Positions 10,021-22,398 are shown, counted from the first letter of the stretch. The stretch: DNA of 64,000 nt from Morganella psychrotolerans (GCF_001676155.1 NZ_LZEW01000033.1:87505-151504); one strand, 5' to 3'. The notes: a model not told the origin generated them from the sequence alone. Numbers and translations are program-made.

Positions 10021-11010
10021 TTATTCCGCCGTCACTTTCTCAGCAAAATGATCAAACCCTTTCAGTGATGGCGTTACTTCTTTGCCCTGACTGAAATAGC
10101 GTATCCCGTCACTTTCCGGTTTCATCTGACCAATGCAGCGGAACGGCGCCCCCGTATGAGCCAGTGCCATTTCCAGCGCGCCCCGGTTTATCTCTGGGAT
10201 AGTGAAACAAAGTTCATAATCTTCCCCGCCTGACAGTGCCCAGGTCAGTGCCTGTTCCGGGTCAACATTCGCTTTCATTTCAGGCGACAACGGCAGCATA
10301 TCCAAATCGATTTTTGCCCCGCAGCGACTGGCTTTGAGAATGTGACCAAGGTCAGAAATCAATCCGTCTGAGAGATCAATCGCCGATGTTGCCAGGTTAC
10401 GTAATGCCTGTCCCTGCAAAATCCGGGGTTGCGGGCGCAGATGGCGTTTCAGGAAAAACTCGCGGGCAGCCGGATCTGTCACCTGTAATTGCTCCAGCAA
10501 AATAGCCAGCCCGGCGGCACTGTCACCCAGAGTACCGGTCACATAGATCCAGTCACCGTTACGCGCACCCGCACGTTTCAGGGCGCGTCCGGCAGGCACC
10601 AGACCATGAACAGTCAGGGTCAGACTCATCGGTCCGCGCGTGGTATCGCCGCCAATCAGTTGCATGCCATAATAATTAAGCTGCTCAAAGAAGCTGTCAC
10701 TGAATTCGCCCAGCCAGTCTTCATCAACGGTGGGTAATGTCAGCGCAAGTGAAACCCATGCCGGATCAGCGCCAACGGCGGCGAGATCACTTAAATTCAC
10801 AGCAAGGGATTTCCACGCCAGGTCGCGGGCAGAGACAGAAGGCAGAAAATGAATGCCGCTGACCAGGGTATCGGTACTGACAGCAAGCTGCTGTTTTTCC
10901 GCCACTGACATCAGTGCGCAGTCATCGCCAATCCCCAGCTCGACGTCCCGGCGGTAATAGTGCTGCCGGTCAAAAAAACGTCGGATGAGATCAAATTCAC
11001 CACAGGCCAT
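10021..11010 (-). CDS. thiL: Thiamine-monophosphate kinase
   Basis: ThiL phosphorylates thiamine monophosphate to thiamine diphosphate. The start at 11010 gives [13 protein letters not shown], the conserved family N-terminus; 11025 is an in-frame alternative. LGIGDDCAL and the ATP-binding [16 protein letters not shown], together with [11 protein letters not shown], identify the PurM/ThiL-type kinase. Length is 329 residues. It follows nusB after 98 bases containing a hairpin. Unlike in E. coli, pgpA does not follow; the next gene is the convergent dxs. Confidence 0.95.
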   Translation of the reverse strand: MACGEFDLIRRFFDRQHYYRRDVELGIGDDCALMSVAEKQQLAVSTDTLVSGIHFLPSVSARDLAWKSLAVNLSDLAAVGADPAWVSLALTLPTVDEDWLGEFSDSFFEQLNYYGMQLIGGDTTRGPMSLTLTVHGLVPAGRALKRAGARNGDWIYVTGTLGDSAAGLAILLEQLQVTDPAAREFFLKRHLRPQPRILQGQALRNLATSAIDLSDGLISDLGHILKASRCGAKIDLDMLPLSPEMKANVDPEQALTWALSGGEDYELCFTIPEINRGALEMALAHTGAPFRCIGQMKPESDGIRYFSQGKEVTPSLKGFDHFAEKVTAE

Positions 11011-11040
11011 AATCAGAAATTCCACGGTCAGATAAAAGAC

Positions 11041-11067
11041 AAAAGGCCGGTTTTACCGGCCTTCTTT
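11041..11067 (-). terminator. Hairpin between nusB and thiL
   Basis: AAGGCCGGT and ACCGGCCTT form a 9-bp stem with a short A/T-rich loop and a weak T tail on the minus strand. It could reduce read-through from nusB into thiL. The short T tail makes it a weak terminator. Confidence 0.5.
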
Positions 11068-11108
11068 ATATCAGTTCATGTATGTCCGTTCATGAAAGCG
11101 TCAGATGA

Positions 11109-11525
11109 TCACTTTTTACTACGGGCATTGGGTGCTGCTTTATCCAGCACGCCATTCACAAATTTGTGGCTGTCTTCCGCGCCGAACACTTTTGCCAGCT
11201 CGATAGCTTCATTGATAACCACTTTATAAGGGACATCTTCACGGTAGCTTAATTCATACATCGCCAGGCGTAAAACGGCTCTTTCGACCTGACCTAATTC
11301 CTCAAGCTGACGGGAAAGGAACGGTGCCATCAGTGCATCAAGACGCACTGCATTCGTTGCTGCGCCGAAAAGCAGCTCACGAAAATAGGCGACATCAACG
11401 TCTTTGACATCCTGCTCTGACAGAAATTCCACTTCGACATCCGCAATATTATTGCCGGATAACTGCCACGAATAAAGCGCCTGAACGGCACATTCACGAG
11501 CACGACGACGAGCTGCTGGTTTCAC
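11109..11525 (-). CDS. nusB: Transcription antitermination factor NusB
   Basis: NusB binds boxA RNA with NusE (S10) and supports antitermination on rRNA operons. The 138-residue product begins [20 protein letters not shown], and the [20 protein letters not shown] and [13 protein letters not shown] segments are diagnostic. It follows ribE with 27 bases between, the usual ribD-ribE-nusB order. Confidence 0.96.
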   Translation of the reverse strand: MKPAARRRARECAVQALYSWQLSGNNIADVEVEFLSEQDVKDVDVAYFRELLFGAATNAVRLDALMAPFLSRQLEELGQVERAVLRLAMYELSYREDVPYKVVINEAIELAKVFGAEDSHKFVNGVLDKAAPNARSKK

Positions 11526-11552
11526 ACATATCCCCTTGACTTAAATCTAAAT

Positions 11553-12023
11553 TCAGCCTTTGATGGCTTTAATCACATTGATCATTTCCAGCGCGGTCAT
11601 GGCAGCTTCCGCTCCCTTGTTACCGGCTTTGGTTCCCGCACGTTCAATGGCCTGTTCGATACTTTCGGTGGTCAGAACCCCGAACGTTACCGGAATCGCA
11701 CTGTTCATGGCGACAGCCGATAATCCGGAGCTGCATTCACCGGCGACATATTCAAAATGCGCTGTACCACCGCGGATCACGGTTCCCAGTGCAATAATGG
11801 CATCGTATTTTCCGGTTTCAGCCAGTGTTTTGACTGCCAGCGGCAGTTCATAAGCACCCGGTACCCAGACCGTTGTAATATTCTCAGAGGAGACCTGACC
11901 GATTCGCTCAAGGGCATCAACCGCGCCGTCTAACAGGCTGTCGTTGATGAAGTTGTTAAAGCGGGCGACTGCGATAGCGATACGCGCACCGGGCGCACTG
12001 ACAACACCTTTAATGACGTTCAT
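11553..12023 (-). CDS. ribE: 6,7-dimethyl-8-ribityllumazine synthase
   Basis: This enzyme (RibE, also called RibH) condenses the pyrimidine from RibD with 3,4-dihydroxybutanone phosphate to make lumazine, the penultimate riboflavin intermediate, in a 60-subunit shell. The 156-residue sequence has [25 protein letters not shown] and the loop [14 protein letters not shown] with the catalytic histidine. It lies between ribD and nusB on the same strand. Confidence 0.95.
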   Translation of the reverse strand: MNVIKGVVSAPGARIAIAVARFNNFINDSLLDGAVDALERIGQVSSENITTVWVPGAYELPLAVKTLAETGKYDAIIALGTVIRGGTAHFEYVAGECSSGLSAVAMNSAIPVTFGVLTTESIEQAIERAGTKAGNKGAEAAMTALEMINVIKAIKG

Positions 12024-12144
12024 AGCCTTTCCTTCTTACGAGTTTCATACTGTGGGGCGCGGATTTTACCACATTCTTTGCACTACCGCGCCTGTGTTTT
12101 TCAAACTCCGGTATAAAAATTAAATTCCGGCGTAAATTCAGTGA

Positions 12145-13256
12145 TTAATATACAGGGATCAACCGCAGGCGGATATCCGGTCCCACCTGCGTAACATCGT
12201 CAATTCTGAACTCCGGTGCATCCCGCAGATGGGTGAGCGGCGGCAGGGTAAAGAGATCCTGCGCACCGCTGCCCAGAATTTTCGGTGCCAGATATAATAC
12301 AATTTCATCTGCCAGCCCGGCTTTCAGTAATGCCCCTGCCAGATGCGATCCGCACTCTGTCCAGACAGTATTAATACCGCGCTTGCCGAGTTGCATCATC
12401 AGCAGCACGAGGTCAACCCCGGTGCCGTTCTCCGGCAGAATAATCTCTTCCACATTACCCTGCCACTCATCCGGCTGAGACTGTGTCCGCGCCAGCCAGC
12501 AACTACCCGGCAATTGTGTTACGCGGTGCTGTGCTGTTACGCGCTGGCGACTATCTGTAATAATCCGTACCGGCTGGCGGATATCTTCCTGCGGATACGC
12601 TTTTTGTAATGCTGCAGGGAAATCATCATAACGGACCGTCAGACCGGGATCGTCTGCCAGTACCGTGGCGCTGGTCGACAGAATCGCCCCTGCCTGCGCG
12701 CGGAACTGCTGCACATCCTGCCGCGCGGCTTTCGAGGTGATCCACTGACTCTTACCATTTGCCAGTGCCGTTTTGCCGTCAACAGATGCCGCCATTTTCA
12801 GCTGAATATACGGAAAACCGGTACGCATCAGCTTAAAAAAGCCCTTGTTCAGCGCTTCCGCTTCCTGCATCAATACGCCGTGACTGACCTCAATTCCGGC
12901 TTCACGCAATTTATACAGCCCGCGCCCGGCAACCTGCGGATTCGGATCCTGCATGGCAGCCACCACACGACAAATGCCCGCATTAACCAGAGCCTGGGCA
13001 CACGGCGGCGTACGACCGTGATGACTGCACGGCTCCAGTGTGACATAAGCGGTCGCACCACGGGCGTTTCACCCGCCATGCGCAGCGCATGCACCTCTGC
13101 GTGTGCCTCTCCGGCACGCTGATGATACCCTTCGCCAACAATCTCACCATCGCGGACAATCACACACCCGACATTCGGATTCGGTGCCGTGGTAAAACGC
13201 CCGAGCGCCGCTAATTCAAGCGCCCGCGCCATATAAAACTCATCAGATTGCATCAT
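12145..13256 (-). pseudogene. ribD: ribD, riboflavin deaminase/reductase, frameshifted
   Basis: RibD has an N-terminal pyrimidine deaminase and a C-terminal NADPH reductase for the second and third steps of riboflavin synthesis. The frame from 13256 (MMQSDEFYMARALELA) contains the zinc motif residues HAEVHALRM. It then changes register at GETPVV, by 13067-13069. The second zinc half (EPCSHHGRTPPC) and the whole reductase domain are in the neighbouring frame. Adding one A to the AAA on the coding strand gives GENARGATAYVTLEPC and a 370-residue protein. This is the only break here that lacks a base rather than having an extra one. It is probably a sequencing error, since riboflavin synthesis is normally essential. 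Confidence 0.92.
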
Positions 13257-13260
13257 ATTT

Positions 13261-13710
13261 TCAGTCCTGTAACCGCGCGATCTCTTCGCCAAACTCACGG
13301 ATATCCTCAAAACTGCGGTAAACAGACGCAAAACGGATATAAGCCACTTTATCGAGTTTTTTCAGCTCACCCATCACCAGTTCGCCGACAAACTTAGCAG
13401 AGACTTCCCGCTCGCCCGTAGCGCGTAGCTGTGATTTGATGTGGCTGAGGGAATCTTCAATATTGTCAGAGCTGACAGGGCGCTTTTCCAGGGCTTTCTG
13501 CATTCCCCTGCGCAATTTTTCTTCATCGAAAGGCTCGCGGCTGTCATCACTTTTAATGATGCGCGGCATCACCAGTTCGGCGATTTCAAATGTCGTAAAA
13601 CGTTCGTGACATTCCAGGCACTGACGGCGGCGGCGTACCTGAGAACCATCACCCACCAGACGGGAGTCGATGACTTTTGTATCAACGGCGGAACAAAATG
13701 GGCAATGCAT
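13261..13710 (-). CDS. nrdR: Transcriptional repressor NrdR
   Basis: NrdR represses ribonucleotide reductase genes in response to ATP/dATP. The 149-residue protein has the N-terminal zinc ribbon with MHCPFC and [12 protein letters not shown], then the ATP-cone domain starting at [18 protein letters not shown]. The gene stops 4 bases before the ribD start, so the two are likely co-transcribed and translationally linked. Confidence 0.96.
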   Translation of the reverse strand: MHCPFCSAVDTKVIDSRLVGDGSQVRRRRQCLECHERFTTFEIAELVMPRIIKSDDSREPFDEEKLRRGMQKALEKRPVSSDNIEDSLSHIKSQLRATGEREVSAKFVGELVMGELKKLDKVAYIRFASVYRSFEDIREFGEEIARLQD

Positions 13711-13766
13711 AAATTATCCTGCGGGTCAATGAACTGTTACGGTAGTTTACCCTGTTTATATATAAA

Positions 13767-13800
13767 AAACACCCTGCATGCATACACATACAGGGTGTTT
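13767..13800 (-). terminator. Rho-independent terminator of secF
   Basis: AAACACCCTG and CAGGGTGTTT form a 10-bp stem about 20 bases after the secF stop, with a T-rich tail on the minus strand. Confidence 0.8.
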
Positions 13801-13820
13801 TCTATTTTTTGCGACAGAAG

Positions 13821-14789
13821 TTACGGCAGCAGGGATTCCTGATCTGCGCCTTCTTTTTCGACTTTCTGGATAATCAGATGCTCGCGCTTCATCCCCAGTT
13901 TCAGGGCAAGTGCCGATGCAACATAGATTGATGAAATCGTACCGATAGAAACCCCGATCAACATCACCAGTGAGAAGCCTTCCAGCATCGCACCACCGAA
14001 GATATAGAGCATCAGAACCACTAACAGTGTTGTTGCTGATGTCATGATCGTACGGCTTAATGTCTGAGTTAACGAGACGTTCATAATTTCATAAGACGTA
14101 CCACGGCGAATTTTACGGAAATTCTCACGGATACGGTCAGATACCACGATACTGTCATTCAGGGAGTAACCGATAACCGACATCAACGATGCCACAATGG
14201 TCAGATCCACCTCAATATGAAACAGCGACAAGATACCCAGCGTGATGATAACGTCATGCGCCAGTGCGATAACCGCACCCATCGCCAGACGCCACTCAAA
14301 GCGCATCCCCACATAAAGAAGGATACAAATGAGAGCGGCGATCAGTGCCATCGCACCGGTCTGAGCCAGTTCCGCACCCACGCTCGGGCCGACAAACTCG
14401 ATACGCTTAACAACCGCGCCTTCATCAATGTTTGTATTAATGACATTGATAATTGTTTTACCGAGTTCCTGTCCTGCTGTCCCTTCTGCAGGAGGCAGAC
14501 GCACCATAATATCGCGGCTGCTGCCAAAGTTCTGAATCAGCGGATCTTTGAAACCAGCCTGAGCGACTGTTTCACGGATTTTATCGAGATCAGCCGGCTG
14601 AGTGAAATTAACCTCAATGACCGTCCCCCCGGTGAAATCCAGACCCCAGTTGAACCCTTTCACGCCGATAATTGCAATTGATGCAATCAGCAGCAGAGCC
14701 GATATCGTAAATGCCACGTTGTCCCAGCGCATAAAGTCATAGACTCTGCGACCATGGTTTAATTGTTCAACAGTATAATCCTGTGCCAC
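13821..14789 (-). CDS. secF: Protein translocase subunit SecF
   Basis: SecF, with SecD and YajC, forms the inner-membrane accessory complex that uses proton motive force to pull proteins through SecYEG. I place the start at a GTG at 14789 ([20 protein letters not shown], read as Met) because AAGGAG stands 7 bases upstream; the upstream ATG at 14834 would overlap secD. Six membrane helices are visible, and the family motif [16 protein letters not shown] follows helix 1. The block [20 protein letters not shown] is also typical. Length is 322 residues. Gap to secD is 10 bases. Confidence 0.95.
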   Translation of the reverse strand: MAQDYTVEQLNHGRRVYDFMRWDNVAFTISALLLIASIAIIGVKGFNWGLDFTGGTVIEVNFTQPADLDKIRETVAQAGFKDPLIQNFGSSRDIMVRLPPAEGTAGQELGKTIINVINTNIDEGAVVKRIEFVGPSVGAELAQTGAMALIAALICILLYVGMRFEWRLAMGAVIALAHDVIITLGILSLFHIEVDLTIVASLMSVIGYSLNDSIVVSDRIRENFRKIRRGTSYEIMNVSLTQTLSRTIMTSATTLLVVLMLYIFGGAMLEGFSLVMLIGVSIGTISSIYVASALALKLGMKREHLIIQKVEKEGADQESLLP

Positions 14790-14799
14790 AACGTGCTCC

Positions 14800-16647
14800 T
14801 TAAATAGACAGCTTATTAATACGTTTACCGCCATACAGCAGGTTCACGATGGCGCGTGTTCCGATAATTGCTGTAAACATGGAGGTTGCCACACCAATGG
14901 CTGTCGTAATCGCAAACCCTTTAATCGAACCGGTACCGACTGCGTAGAGAATAACCGCCGTAATCAGTGTGGTTAAGTTTGCGTCGATAATACTTGAGAA
15001 CGCGCCTTTGTACCCTTCGTGGATAGCCTGCTGGACAGAGCGTCCGTTGCGCAGTTCCTCTTTGATACGTTCATTTATCAGTACGTTCGCATCGACGGCA
15101 ACGGCAAGGGTTAAGACGATCCCCGCAATCCCCGGCATGGTCAGCGTCGCACCCGGTAACAGCGACATCACCCCTACAATCAGGACAAGGTTTGCCATTA
15201 ACGCGCTACTCGCGATCAGACCAAATTTGCGGTAGTAAATCACCATGAAGCAAATTGAGGCCATCAGCCCCCACAGACACGCTTCCAGACCCTGCTCGAT
15301 ATTTTGCAGGCCTAAGGTCGGGCCGATAGTCCGCTCTTCCACAATCTGAATCGGCGCAATCAGAGCACCTGCACGCAGTAACAGTGATAACTGACGCGCT
15401 TCGTTACCGTCATCAATCCCGGTGATACGGAAACTCGACCCTAAGCGGGACTGAATATTCGCGATATTGATGACTTCTTCACTTTTCTCAAGGATAGATC
15501 GCCCGTTGGCATCTTTGCGTCCGCTGTCTTTGTATTCAACAAACAACGTTGCCATCGGCTTATACAGATTATCCTTGGTGAAATTGGACATGGTGTTACC
15601 ACCGGCACTGTCCAGCGAGATGCTGACCTGCGGCTGTCCGTATTCATCACTCTGAGAAGTGGAGTCCGTAATATGGTCACCGGTCAGAATCACACGTTTG
15701 TACATTGCAACCGCACGCCCGTCACGGGTGTATTTCACTTCACTGTCACCCGGAATACGACCGGCTTCAATCGCCGCCGGATCCACCGTACTGTTTACCA
15801 GACGGAATTCCAGTGTGGCAGTCGCCCCGAGAATTTCTTTCGCACGGGCGGTATCCTGAATACCCGGTAATTCGACCACGATGCGATCCGCACCCTGGCG
15901 CTGAACTAACGGCTCAGCAACACCCAGCTGGTTCACACGGTTACGCAGGATAGTGATATTCTGCATGACAGCATAGCTGCGCGCTTCACTCAGGCGCTCA
16001 CCGCTCATCACGGCACTCAGCGTATTATCAGGTCCGTTTTTAAAGACGAGATCACGCAGGCGTTTTGATAAAACAGAACTGGCTTCAGAACGTGATTCAT
16101 CATCACGGAAGCGGACATCCACGCCGTAATCAGCCGCTTTACGGATAGAGGCAAACGGAATATTGTTCTCACGCAGCATCGAACGGACACTGTCGAGATT
16201 CTGCTCCTGCAGTTTACCCAGCGCGGTTTCCATATCCACTTCCATCAGGAAGTGAACACCACCACGCAGGTCGAGACCCAGTTTCATAGGCTCACCACCG
16301 ACGGCGCTCAGCCATTTCGGTGTCGCGGCTGCCAGGTTAAGTGCAACAACGTATTGTTCACCTAAGCCTTTCATCAGCTCTTCGCGGGCACGTAACTGAA
16401 TATCCGGATTTGAGAAACGGGCAAGAATTACACCATTTTCCAGTGCAATCGATTTACTCGCAATTTGGTCTTTTTCTAAGATGGTTCGGACCTGATCCAG
16501 GGTCTGTTCATTGGCGGCGGTTCCCCGCGCGCCAGTGATTTGAACAGCCGGATCCTCACCATACAGGTTTGGAAGTGCATAAAGCAAACCGATGAGGATC
16601 GCAGCGATCAGCATCAGATACTTCCACAAAGGATAACGGTTTAACAC
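14800..16647 (-). CDS. secD: Protein translocase subunit SecD
   Basis: SecD is the large partner of SecF in the Sec accessory complex. The 615-residue protein starts [20 protein letters not shown] with a membrane helix, then a large periplasmic P1 domain. It continues with the motif [16 protein letters not shown] and a C-terminal bundle of helices containing [20 protein letters not shown]. It is the second gene of yajC-secD-secF, 33 bases downstream of yajC. Confidence 0.97.
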   Translation of the reverse strand: MLNRYPLWKYLMLIAAILIGLLYALPNLYGEDPAVQITGARGTAANEQTLDQVRTILEKDQIASKSIALENGVILARFSNPDIQLRAREELMKGLGEQYVVALNLAAATPKWLSAVGGEPMKLGLDLRGGVHFLMEVDMETALGKLQEQNLDSVRSMLRENNIPFASIRKAADYGVDVRFRDDESRSEASSVLSKRLRDLVFKNGPDNTLSAVMSGERLSEARSYAVMQNITILRNRVNQLGVAEPLVQRQGADRIVVELPGIQDTARAKEILGATATLEFRLVNSTVDPAAIEAGRIPGDSEVKYTRDGRAVAMYKRVILTGDHITDSTSQSDEYGQPQVSISLDSAGGNTMSNFTKDNLYKPMATLFVEYKDSGRKDANGRSILEKSEEVINIANIQSRLGSSFRITGIDDGNEARQLSLLLRAGALIAPIQIVEERTIGPTLGLQNIEQGLEACLWGLMASICFMVIYYRKFGLIASSALMANLVLIVGVMSLLPGATLTMPGIAGIVLTLAVAVDANVLINERIKEELRNGRSVQQAIHEGYKGAFSSIIDANLTTLITAVILYAVGTGSIKGFAITTAIGVATSMFTAIIGTRAIVNLLYGGKRINKLSI

Positions 16648-16680
16648 GGCAGTCCCTTCGGGAAAATCAGAGATAAAAGA

Positions 16681-17016
16681 TTACAGCGCTTTCAGCGTAC
16701 CTTTCGGTAAAACTGCTGCGACGAAATCACGTTTGATGGTTACTTCAGTTGTTTCGTTCAGTTCCAGAACGATGTAGCCGGTGTCAGACACTTTAGCCAC
16801 ACGACCGATCAGACCACCGGTAGTTAACACTTCATCGCCTTTGGCGATAGAGTCCATTAAGCTCTTGTGCGATTTGGAGCGCTTTTGCTGCGGGCGCAGG
16901 ATCATGAAGTAGAAAATCAGGACAAACACGACCAGCATGATAATCAGGGACATCGGGCTGCCCTGTGAAGCTGCCGCACCTGTCGATGCTACTGCGTCAG
17001 AAATGAAAAAACTCAT
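16681..17016 (-). CDS. yajC: Sec translocon accessory protein YajC
   Basis: YajC is a small single-pass inner-membrane protein that co-purifies with SecDF. The 111-residue product has one hydrophobic helix (IIMLVVFVLIFYFMILRPQ) followed by a basic stretch and the soluble domain with GDEVLTTGGLIGRV. An ATG three bases upstream (17019) is an alternative start. It precedes secD on the same strand. Confidence 0.95.
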   Translation of the reverse strand: MSFFISDAVASTGAAASQGSPMSLIIMLVVFVLIFYFMILRPQQKRSKSHKSLMDSIAKGDEVLTTGGLIGRVAKVSDTGYIVLELNETTEVTIKRDFVAAVLPKGTLKAL

Positions 17017-17117
17017 CAAACTATCCTCTTGTTATTCACATAATTATCAGGCAGATAAACCTGCTGACGATACATCGCCTATGTTATGCATCGTCAGGTG
17101 ATCCCGTTTCGGGGAAA

Positions 17118-18296
<1,179 letters not shown>

Positions 18297-18361
18297 TCAG
18301 CAGTCGCTGAAATCTACCGGATGTATGTTGCACGTCACGTATAGTACAAATGTACAGTATA

Positions 18362-19438
18362 TCAGTCGTCGTGACCGACTTTTTCAAATTTCGCCTGCGG
18401 GTCGCGGCTGATAAACATCGCATCCCCGTAGCTGAAGAACCGGTAACGTTCCTGTATCGCCGCATCATACGCCTGCATCGTGTGCTGATAACCGGCAAAA
18501 GCAGATACCAGCATGATCAGAGTTGATTCCGGCAGATGGAAATTGGTTATCAGGGCATCAACCACCTGATATTCATACCCCGGATAAATAAAGATCTGCG
18601 TGTCATCAAAGAACGGTGCAATCAGTGCATCCGGTGAGGCTTTCGCCGCACTTTCCAGCGAGCGCACCGAGGTCGTACCGACCGCGACCACTTTATTACC
18701 CCGCGCCTTACACGCCAGCACAGCATCAACTACATTCTGCGGCACTTCCGCATATTCGGAATGCATGATGTGTTCTTCTATCTTATCCACACGGACCGGC
18801 TGGAATGTGCCTGCGCCGACATGCAGCGTGACAAATGCCATTTCCACGCCTTTTTCGCGCAGTGCCGCCAGCAGTGGTTCATCAAAGTGCAGTCCGGCTG
18901 TCGGTGCTGCCACGGCTCCCGGGCGGTCATTATACACAGTCTGGTATAACTCGCGATCAGAGGCTTCATCCGGGCGGTCAATATAAGGCGGCAGCGGTAT
19001 ATGACCAATCTGATTCAGAATAGTCAGTACATCCCGCTCATCATCAAACCGGATTTCAAACAGCGCATCATGGCGCACTGTCATTGTCGCTTTCACGCTT
19101 TCATCGTCACCCAGCAGCAGCTCTGTGCCGGGCTTCGGGGCTTTGGATGCGCGGACATGCGCCAGAACGCGATGATCATCCAGCATCCGCTCCACCAGCA
19201 CTTCAATCTTTCCGCCGGAGGCTTTACGGCCAAACATCCTGGCAGGTATTACACGGGTATCATTAAATACCAGCAGATCACCGGGATTGAGTTTATCGAG
19301 CACATCGGTGAAGATACCGTGGTTCAGTTCACCACTGACGCCATCGAGTGATAACAAACGACACTTGCTCCGCTCCGCTTGCGGGTAACGGGCAATCAGT
19401 TCGTCCGGCAGTTCAAAAGTAAAATCGGCAACACGCAT
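18362..19438 (-). CDS. queA: S-adenosylmethionine:tRNA ribosyltransferase-isomerase
   Basis: QueA converts preQ1 in tRNA to epoxyqueuosine using the ribosyl group of SAM. The 358-residue sequence begins [20 protein letters not shown] and contains [24 protein letters not shown] and [11 protein letters not shown]. It is the promoter-proximal gene of the block queA-tgt-yajC-secD-secF and has a good sigma-70 promoter 50-80 bases upstream. Confidence 0.97.
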   Translation of the reverse strand: MRVADFTFELPDELIARYPQAERSKCRLLSLDGVSGELNHGIFTDVLDKLNPGDLLVFNDTRVIPARMFGRKASGGKIEVLVERMLDDHRVLAHVRASKAPKPGTELLLGDDESVKATMTVRHDALFEIRFDDERDVLTILNQIGHIPLPPYIDRPDEASDRELYQTVYNDRPGAVAAPTAGLHFDEPLLAALREKGVEMAFVTLHVGAGTFQPVRVDKIEEHIMHSEYAEVPQNVVDAVLACKARGNKVVAVGTTSVRSLESAAKASPDALIAPFFDDTQIFIYPGYEYQVVDALITNFHLPESTLIMLVSAFAGYQHTMQAYDAAIQERYRFFSYGDAMFISRDPQAKFEKVGHDD

Positions 19439-19488
19439 AAAATCTCGGCTTCTTCATTGTGTCTTAAAAATGAAAAACAGGCGCAACA

Positions 19489-19517
19489 GTCTAGTGCCAG
19501 CAAGGCCGGGGTGCAAG
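19489..19517 (-). promoter_or_regulatory. Candidate sigma-70 promoter of queA
   Basis: On the minus strand TTGCAC (19517-19512) and TAGACT (19494-19489) are spaced by exactly 17 bases, about 50 bases before the queA start codon. Confidence 0.6.
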
Positions 19518-19556
19518 AAATAACCCGTCGGATGACAGAATAAGAGGTTGCGGTAT

Positions 19557-20144
19557 ATGAATTTTCTCGCTCATCTTCACCTTGCCTCACTGGCAAATAG
19601 TAGTCTTCTCGGTAATCTGATGGCTGATTTTGTCCGCGGTGCACCGGAAGATCAGTACAGTGCTGCGGTAGCACAAGGGATCCGCCTGCACCGCAGGGTG
19701 GACACACTGACAGATTCCCACCCGCTGGTCAGAGAAGCCCGGCAATTGTTCAGACCGGAATTGCGCCGCTATGCGCCGATAACCCTGGATGTTGTCTGGG
19801 ATCACTTTCTGTCACGCCACTGGTCTGACATTGTACCGGGCATCCCACTCACTGATTTCACACAGCATGTCCGTACCGTTATTGAGCCGCAGCTCGCTTT
19901 TACACCGCTGAAATTTCAGGAAATGAATGAATTTATGTGGCCGCAGCGCTGGCTAATCCGCTATCAGGAAGTGCCGTATATCGGACAAGTGCTGGCAGGT
20001 ATGGCACGCCGTCGCCCGAAACTGGCGGCACTCAAAGAGACCGATTACGATTTTATTAATAACTATCAGTCTCTTGAGGATATTTTCTTCCGCTTCTATC
20101 CACAAATGATGGAGTCTGTAACAAAGTCCTCTACATCACAGTAA
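19557..20144 (+). CDS. acpH: Acyl carrier protein phosphodiesterase
   Basis: AcpH removes the 4'-phosphopantetheine group from acyl carrier protein. The 195-residue protein begins MNFLAHLHLASLANSSLLGN and contains LMADFVRG, HRRVDTLTDSHPLVREAR and VVWDHFLSRHW; the histidines and aspartates fit its HD-type metal site. The start at 19557 matches E. coli; an ATG at 19548 is in frame. It is divergent from queA, as in E. coli. Confidence 0.93.
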   Translation: MNFLAHLHLASLANSSLLGNLMADFVRGAPEDQYSAAVAQGIRLHRRVDTLTDSHPLVREARQLFRPELRRYAPITLDVVWDHFLSRHWSDIVPGIPLTDFTQHVRTVIEPQLAFTPLKFQEMNEFMWPQRWLIRYQEVPYIGQVLAGMARRRPKLAALKETDYDFINNYQSLEDIFFRFYPQMMESVTKSSTSQ

Positions 20145-20235
20145 CGGTTTTTACGTTCATTCACACAATTAGCACTTGAACTTTACCCAAATAGCTCTAT
20201 CTTATTTAGGTAACAGATAGAACAAGGAAGTATTG

Positions 20236-20272
20236 ATAGGTAAAACCTATTATATTAATCGGTATTATGCAC
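20236..20272 (+). promoter_or_regulatory. OxyR-box-like site upstream of the peroxiredoxin gene
   Basis: The left half, ATAGGTAAAACCTAT, fits the OxyR half-site ATAG-N-T-NNN-A-N-CTAT at every defined position. After a 7-base spacer the right half (20258-20272) keeps A, T, G, T and A positions but is weaker. It lies about 75-110 bases before the peroxiredoxin start. Confidence 0.6.
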
Positions 20273-20347
20273 TTTAATACCTGTCTCAAATTCCTTATTC
20301 TATCTGCTGTTTTTTGCCATACTCTATTAATCTTACAGGAGTAAATT

Positions 20348-20950
20348 ATGGTTCTGGTAACCCGTCAAGCCCCCGATTTTACAGCTGCAGCCGTTCTTGG
20401 TAACGGTGAGATTGTTGATAATTTTAATCTGAAAAAACACCTGAACGGCCGCCCGGCTGTTATCTTTTTCTGGCCAATGGACTTCACCTTCGTTTGTCCT
20501 TCAGAGCTGATCGCATTTGATCACCGCTATGAAGAGTTCAAAAAACGTGGTGTGGAAGTGGTCGGCATATCTATGGACTCAGAGTTTGTTCATAACGCAT
20601 GGCGTAACACCGCTATCGATGCGGGTGGTATCGGTCAGGTTCAGTACCCGATGGTTGCAGATATCAAACACGACATCATGAAAGCTTACGGTGTTGAACA
20701 TCCTGAAGCGGGTGTTGCACTGCGCGGCTCTTTCCTGGTCGACAAAAATGGTGTTGTCCGCCACCAGGTTATCAATGACCTGCCGCTGGGCCGTAACGTT
20801 GATGAAATGATCCGTATGGTCGATGCGCTGCAGTTCCACGAAGAGCATGGCGAAGTGTGCCCTGCACAGTGGGAAAAAGGTCAGGAAGGTATGAGCGCGT
20901 CTCCGAAAGGCGTTGCTGACTACCTGAAAAAGAACTCCGGCAAGCTGTAA
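20348..20950 (+). CDS. Typical 2-Cys peroxiredoxin (AhpC/TSA family, peroxiredoxin C)
   Basis: The enzyme reduces hydrogen peroxide and organic peroxides in the cytoplasm. The peroxidatic cysteine is Cys50 in DFTFVCPSEL and the resolving cysteine is Cys171 in EVCPAQW; at 200 residues it has the normal length of the AhpC/Prx1 class. It is not linked to an ahpF reductase, so thioredoxin is the likely electron donor (inference). AGGAG precedes the ATG. An OxyR-like box upstream and a strong terminator downstream make it a single-gene peroxide-responsive unit. In related genera it is called tsaA or prxC. Confidence 0.92.
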   Translation: MVLVTRQAPDFTAAAVLGNGEIVDNFNLKKHLNGRPAVIFFWPMDFTFVCPSELIAFDHRYEEFKKRGVEVVGISMDSEFVHNAWRNTAIDAGGIGQVQYPMVADIKHDIMKAYGVEHPEAGVALRGSFLVDKNGVVRHQVINDLPLGRNVDEMIRMVDALQFHEEHGEVCPAQWEKGQEGMSASPKGVADYLKKNSGKL

Positions 20951-20971
20951 TTTCCGGCAGTTAAAAGATAC

Positions 20972-21000
20972 AAAAAACCAGCCTCAGGGCTGGTTTTTTT
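20972..21000 (+). terminator. Terminator of the peroxiredoxin gene
   Basis: AAAACCAGCC, loop TCAG, then GGCTGGTTTTTTT: a strong stem with seven T, 20 bases after the stop codon. Confidence 0.9.
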
Positions 21001-21016
21001 ATGCCCTAAATTCGGA

Positions 21017-21048
21017 TAAAAAAATACTCCGCCGGAGCAGAGTATTTT
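21017..21048 (-). terminator. Terminator of brnQ
   Basis: AAAATACTC and GAGTATTTT pair as a stem, with a run of at least seven T on the minus strand, about 20 bases after the brnQ stop. Confidence 0.8.
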
Positions 21049-21066
21049 CTGTAAGTCATCATTTTG

Positions 21067-22398
21067 TCAGGCGTGTTTCTGAACCGTCTCCGGCTCCGCA
21101 CCCATCACCCGGTCAATCACAATGGACACAACCAGTACTGCGAGTGTCGGCGCAAGCCATGCCAGATCATATTTATAAAACGGCAATGACTCAATCCATG
21201 ACGGTATATAAGGGTTGAATATCTTGGTCGCATTCAGTGCGCCCATCGTGCCGACAATCACGCTGACCAGCATCGCAGGTGCAACCACACGGCCCGGTTT
21301 CTTCCAGAATCTCAATGTGAAGCTGAGTAAAATCAGCACAATACATGGTGGATAAATCGATACCAGTACCGGATAGGAAAATGCAATCAGTTTGCTCAGT
21401 CCCAGGTTTGAAATCACCATAGAGAAACCGCCGAGGATCAACACCAGTGGCCGGTACGAAATGGGCAGATAACGACTGAAGAACTCCGCACAGGCACAGG
21501 TCAGGCCAATCGCCGTTACCATACAGGCGACAAAAATCAGTACCGCAAGGAAGAAACTGCCGTAGTTGCCGAAGGTATACTGCACATACTCATGTAAAAT
21601 TTCTGCGCCATCTGCCGGATTCGGGATAATTGACCCGCTGTTTTCCCCTAACTTAAACAGTGCCAGATAAACCAAGGTCAGCAGAACACCGGCAATCAGC
21701 CCCGCCCACATGGTGTAACGGGTCAGAAGAGAGGAGTTTTCCACTCCGCGCGAACGTGCGGCATTCACTATCACAATACCGAAAACCATCGCACCCAGAG
21801 TATCCATGGTCAGATAACCATTGATAAATCCGTTGGAAAACGCCATTTCTTTGTATTCCGGCGTTGCCATAATCGGGTCACCGGCAGGCCACATCACAGC
21901 CGCAATACCCAGGATTGCCAGCGCCAGCATTTTTACCGGTGCAAGTACGTGCCCGACGCTGTCCAGCAATTTACCCGGATACAATGAAATGCCGATCACA
22001 CAGGCAAAATAGACAAGGCTGTAGATAAGCAGTGAAATATCAGATTCCCCGCCGACCAGCGGCGCGATCCCGATTTTATAAGATACGGTTGCTGTGCGTG
22101 GTGTCGCAAAAAGCGGACCGACAGACATATACGCTACAAATGCCAGCAACAGCCCGGCATATTTCCCCACAGGCGAACTGAGCGCCTCAACGCCTCCACC
22201 GACCTTTGCCAGTGCAACTACAGTCAGTACCGGTAAGCCGACGCCGGTTATCAGAAAGCCGGCTGCTGCCGTCCAGACCATTTCACCGGCCTGTAATCCG
22301 ACCATTGGCGGAAATATAATATTCCCTGCCCCGACAAAGAGCGCAAAGGTCATAAAACCTAAGGCTAAAATATCTCTCGAAGTTAAACGATGCGCCAT
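21067..22398 (-). CDS. brnQ: Branched-chain amino acid:cation symporter BrnQ (LIVCS family)
   Basis: BrnQ imports leucine, isoleucine and valine with sodium or protons across the inner membrane. The 443-residue protein has about twelve hydrophobic segments. It begins [20 protein letters not shown] and has [31 protein letters not shown] and [20 protein letters not shown], all close to E. coli BrnQ. It lies upstream of phoR on the opposite side of the E. coli order (brnQ follows phoR there) but in the same neighbourhood. Confidence 0.95.
   Translation of the reverse strand: MAHRLTSRDILALGFMTFALFVGAGNIIFPPMVGLQAGEMVWTAAAGFLITGVGLPVLTVVALAKVGGGVEALSSPVGKYAGLLLAFVAYMSVGPLFATPRTATVSYKIGIAPLVGGESDISLLIYSLVYFACVIGISLYPGKLLDSVGHVLAPVKMLALAILGIAAVMWPAGDPIMATPEYKEMAFSNGFINGYLTMDTLGAMVFGIVIVNAARSRGVENSSLLTRYTMWAGLIAGVLLTLVYLALFKLGENSGSIIPNPADGAEILHEYVQYTFGNYGSFFLAVLIFVACMVTAIGLTCACAEFFSRYLPISYRPLVLILGGFSMVISNLGLSKLIAFSYPVLVSIYPPCIVLILLSFTLRFWKKPGRVVAPAMLVSVIVGTMGALNATKIFNPYIPSWIESLPFYKYDLAWLAPTLAVLVVSIVIDRVMGAEPETVQKHA

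Noticed and set aside
13067..13331. Two separate ribD-like genes (deaminase and reductase apart)
   Set aside because: The frames overlap and adding one base restores the zinc motif and a normal 370-residue fused enzyme.
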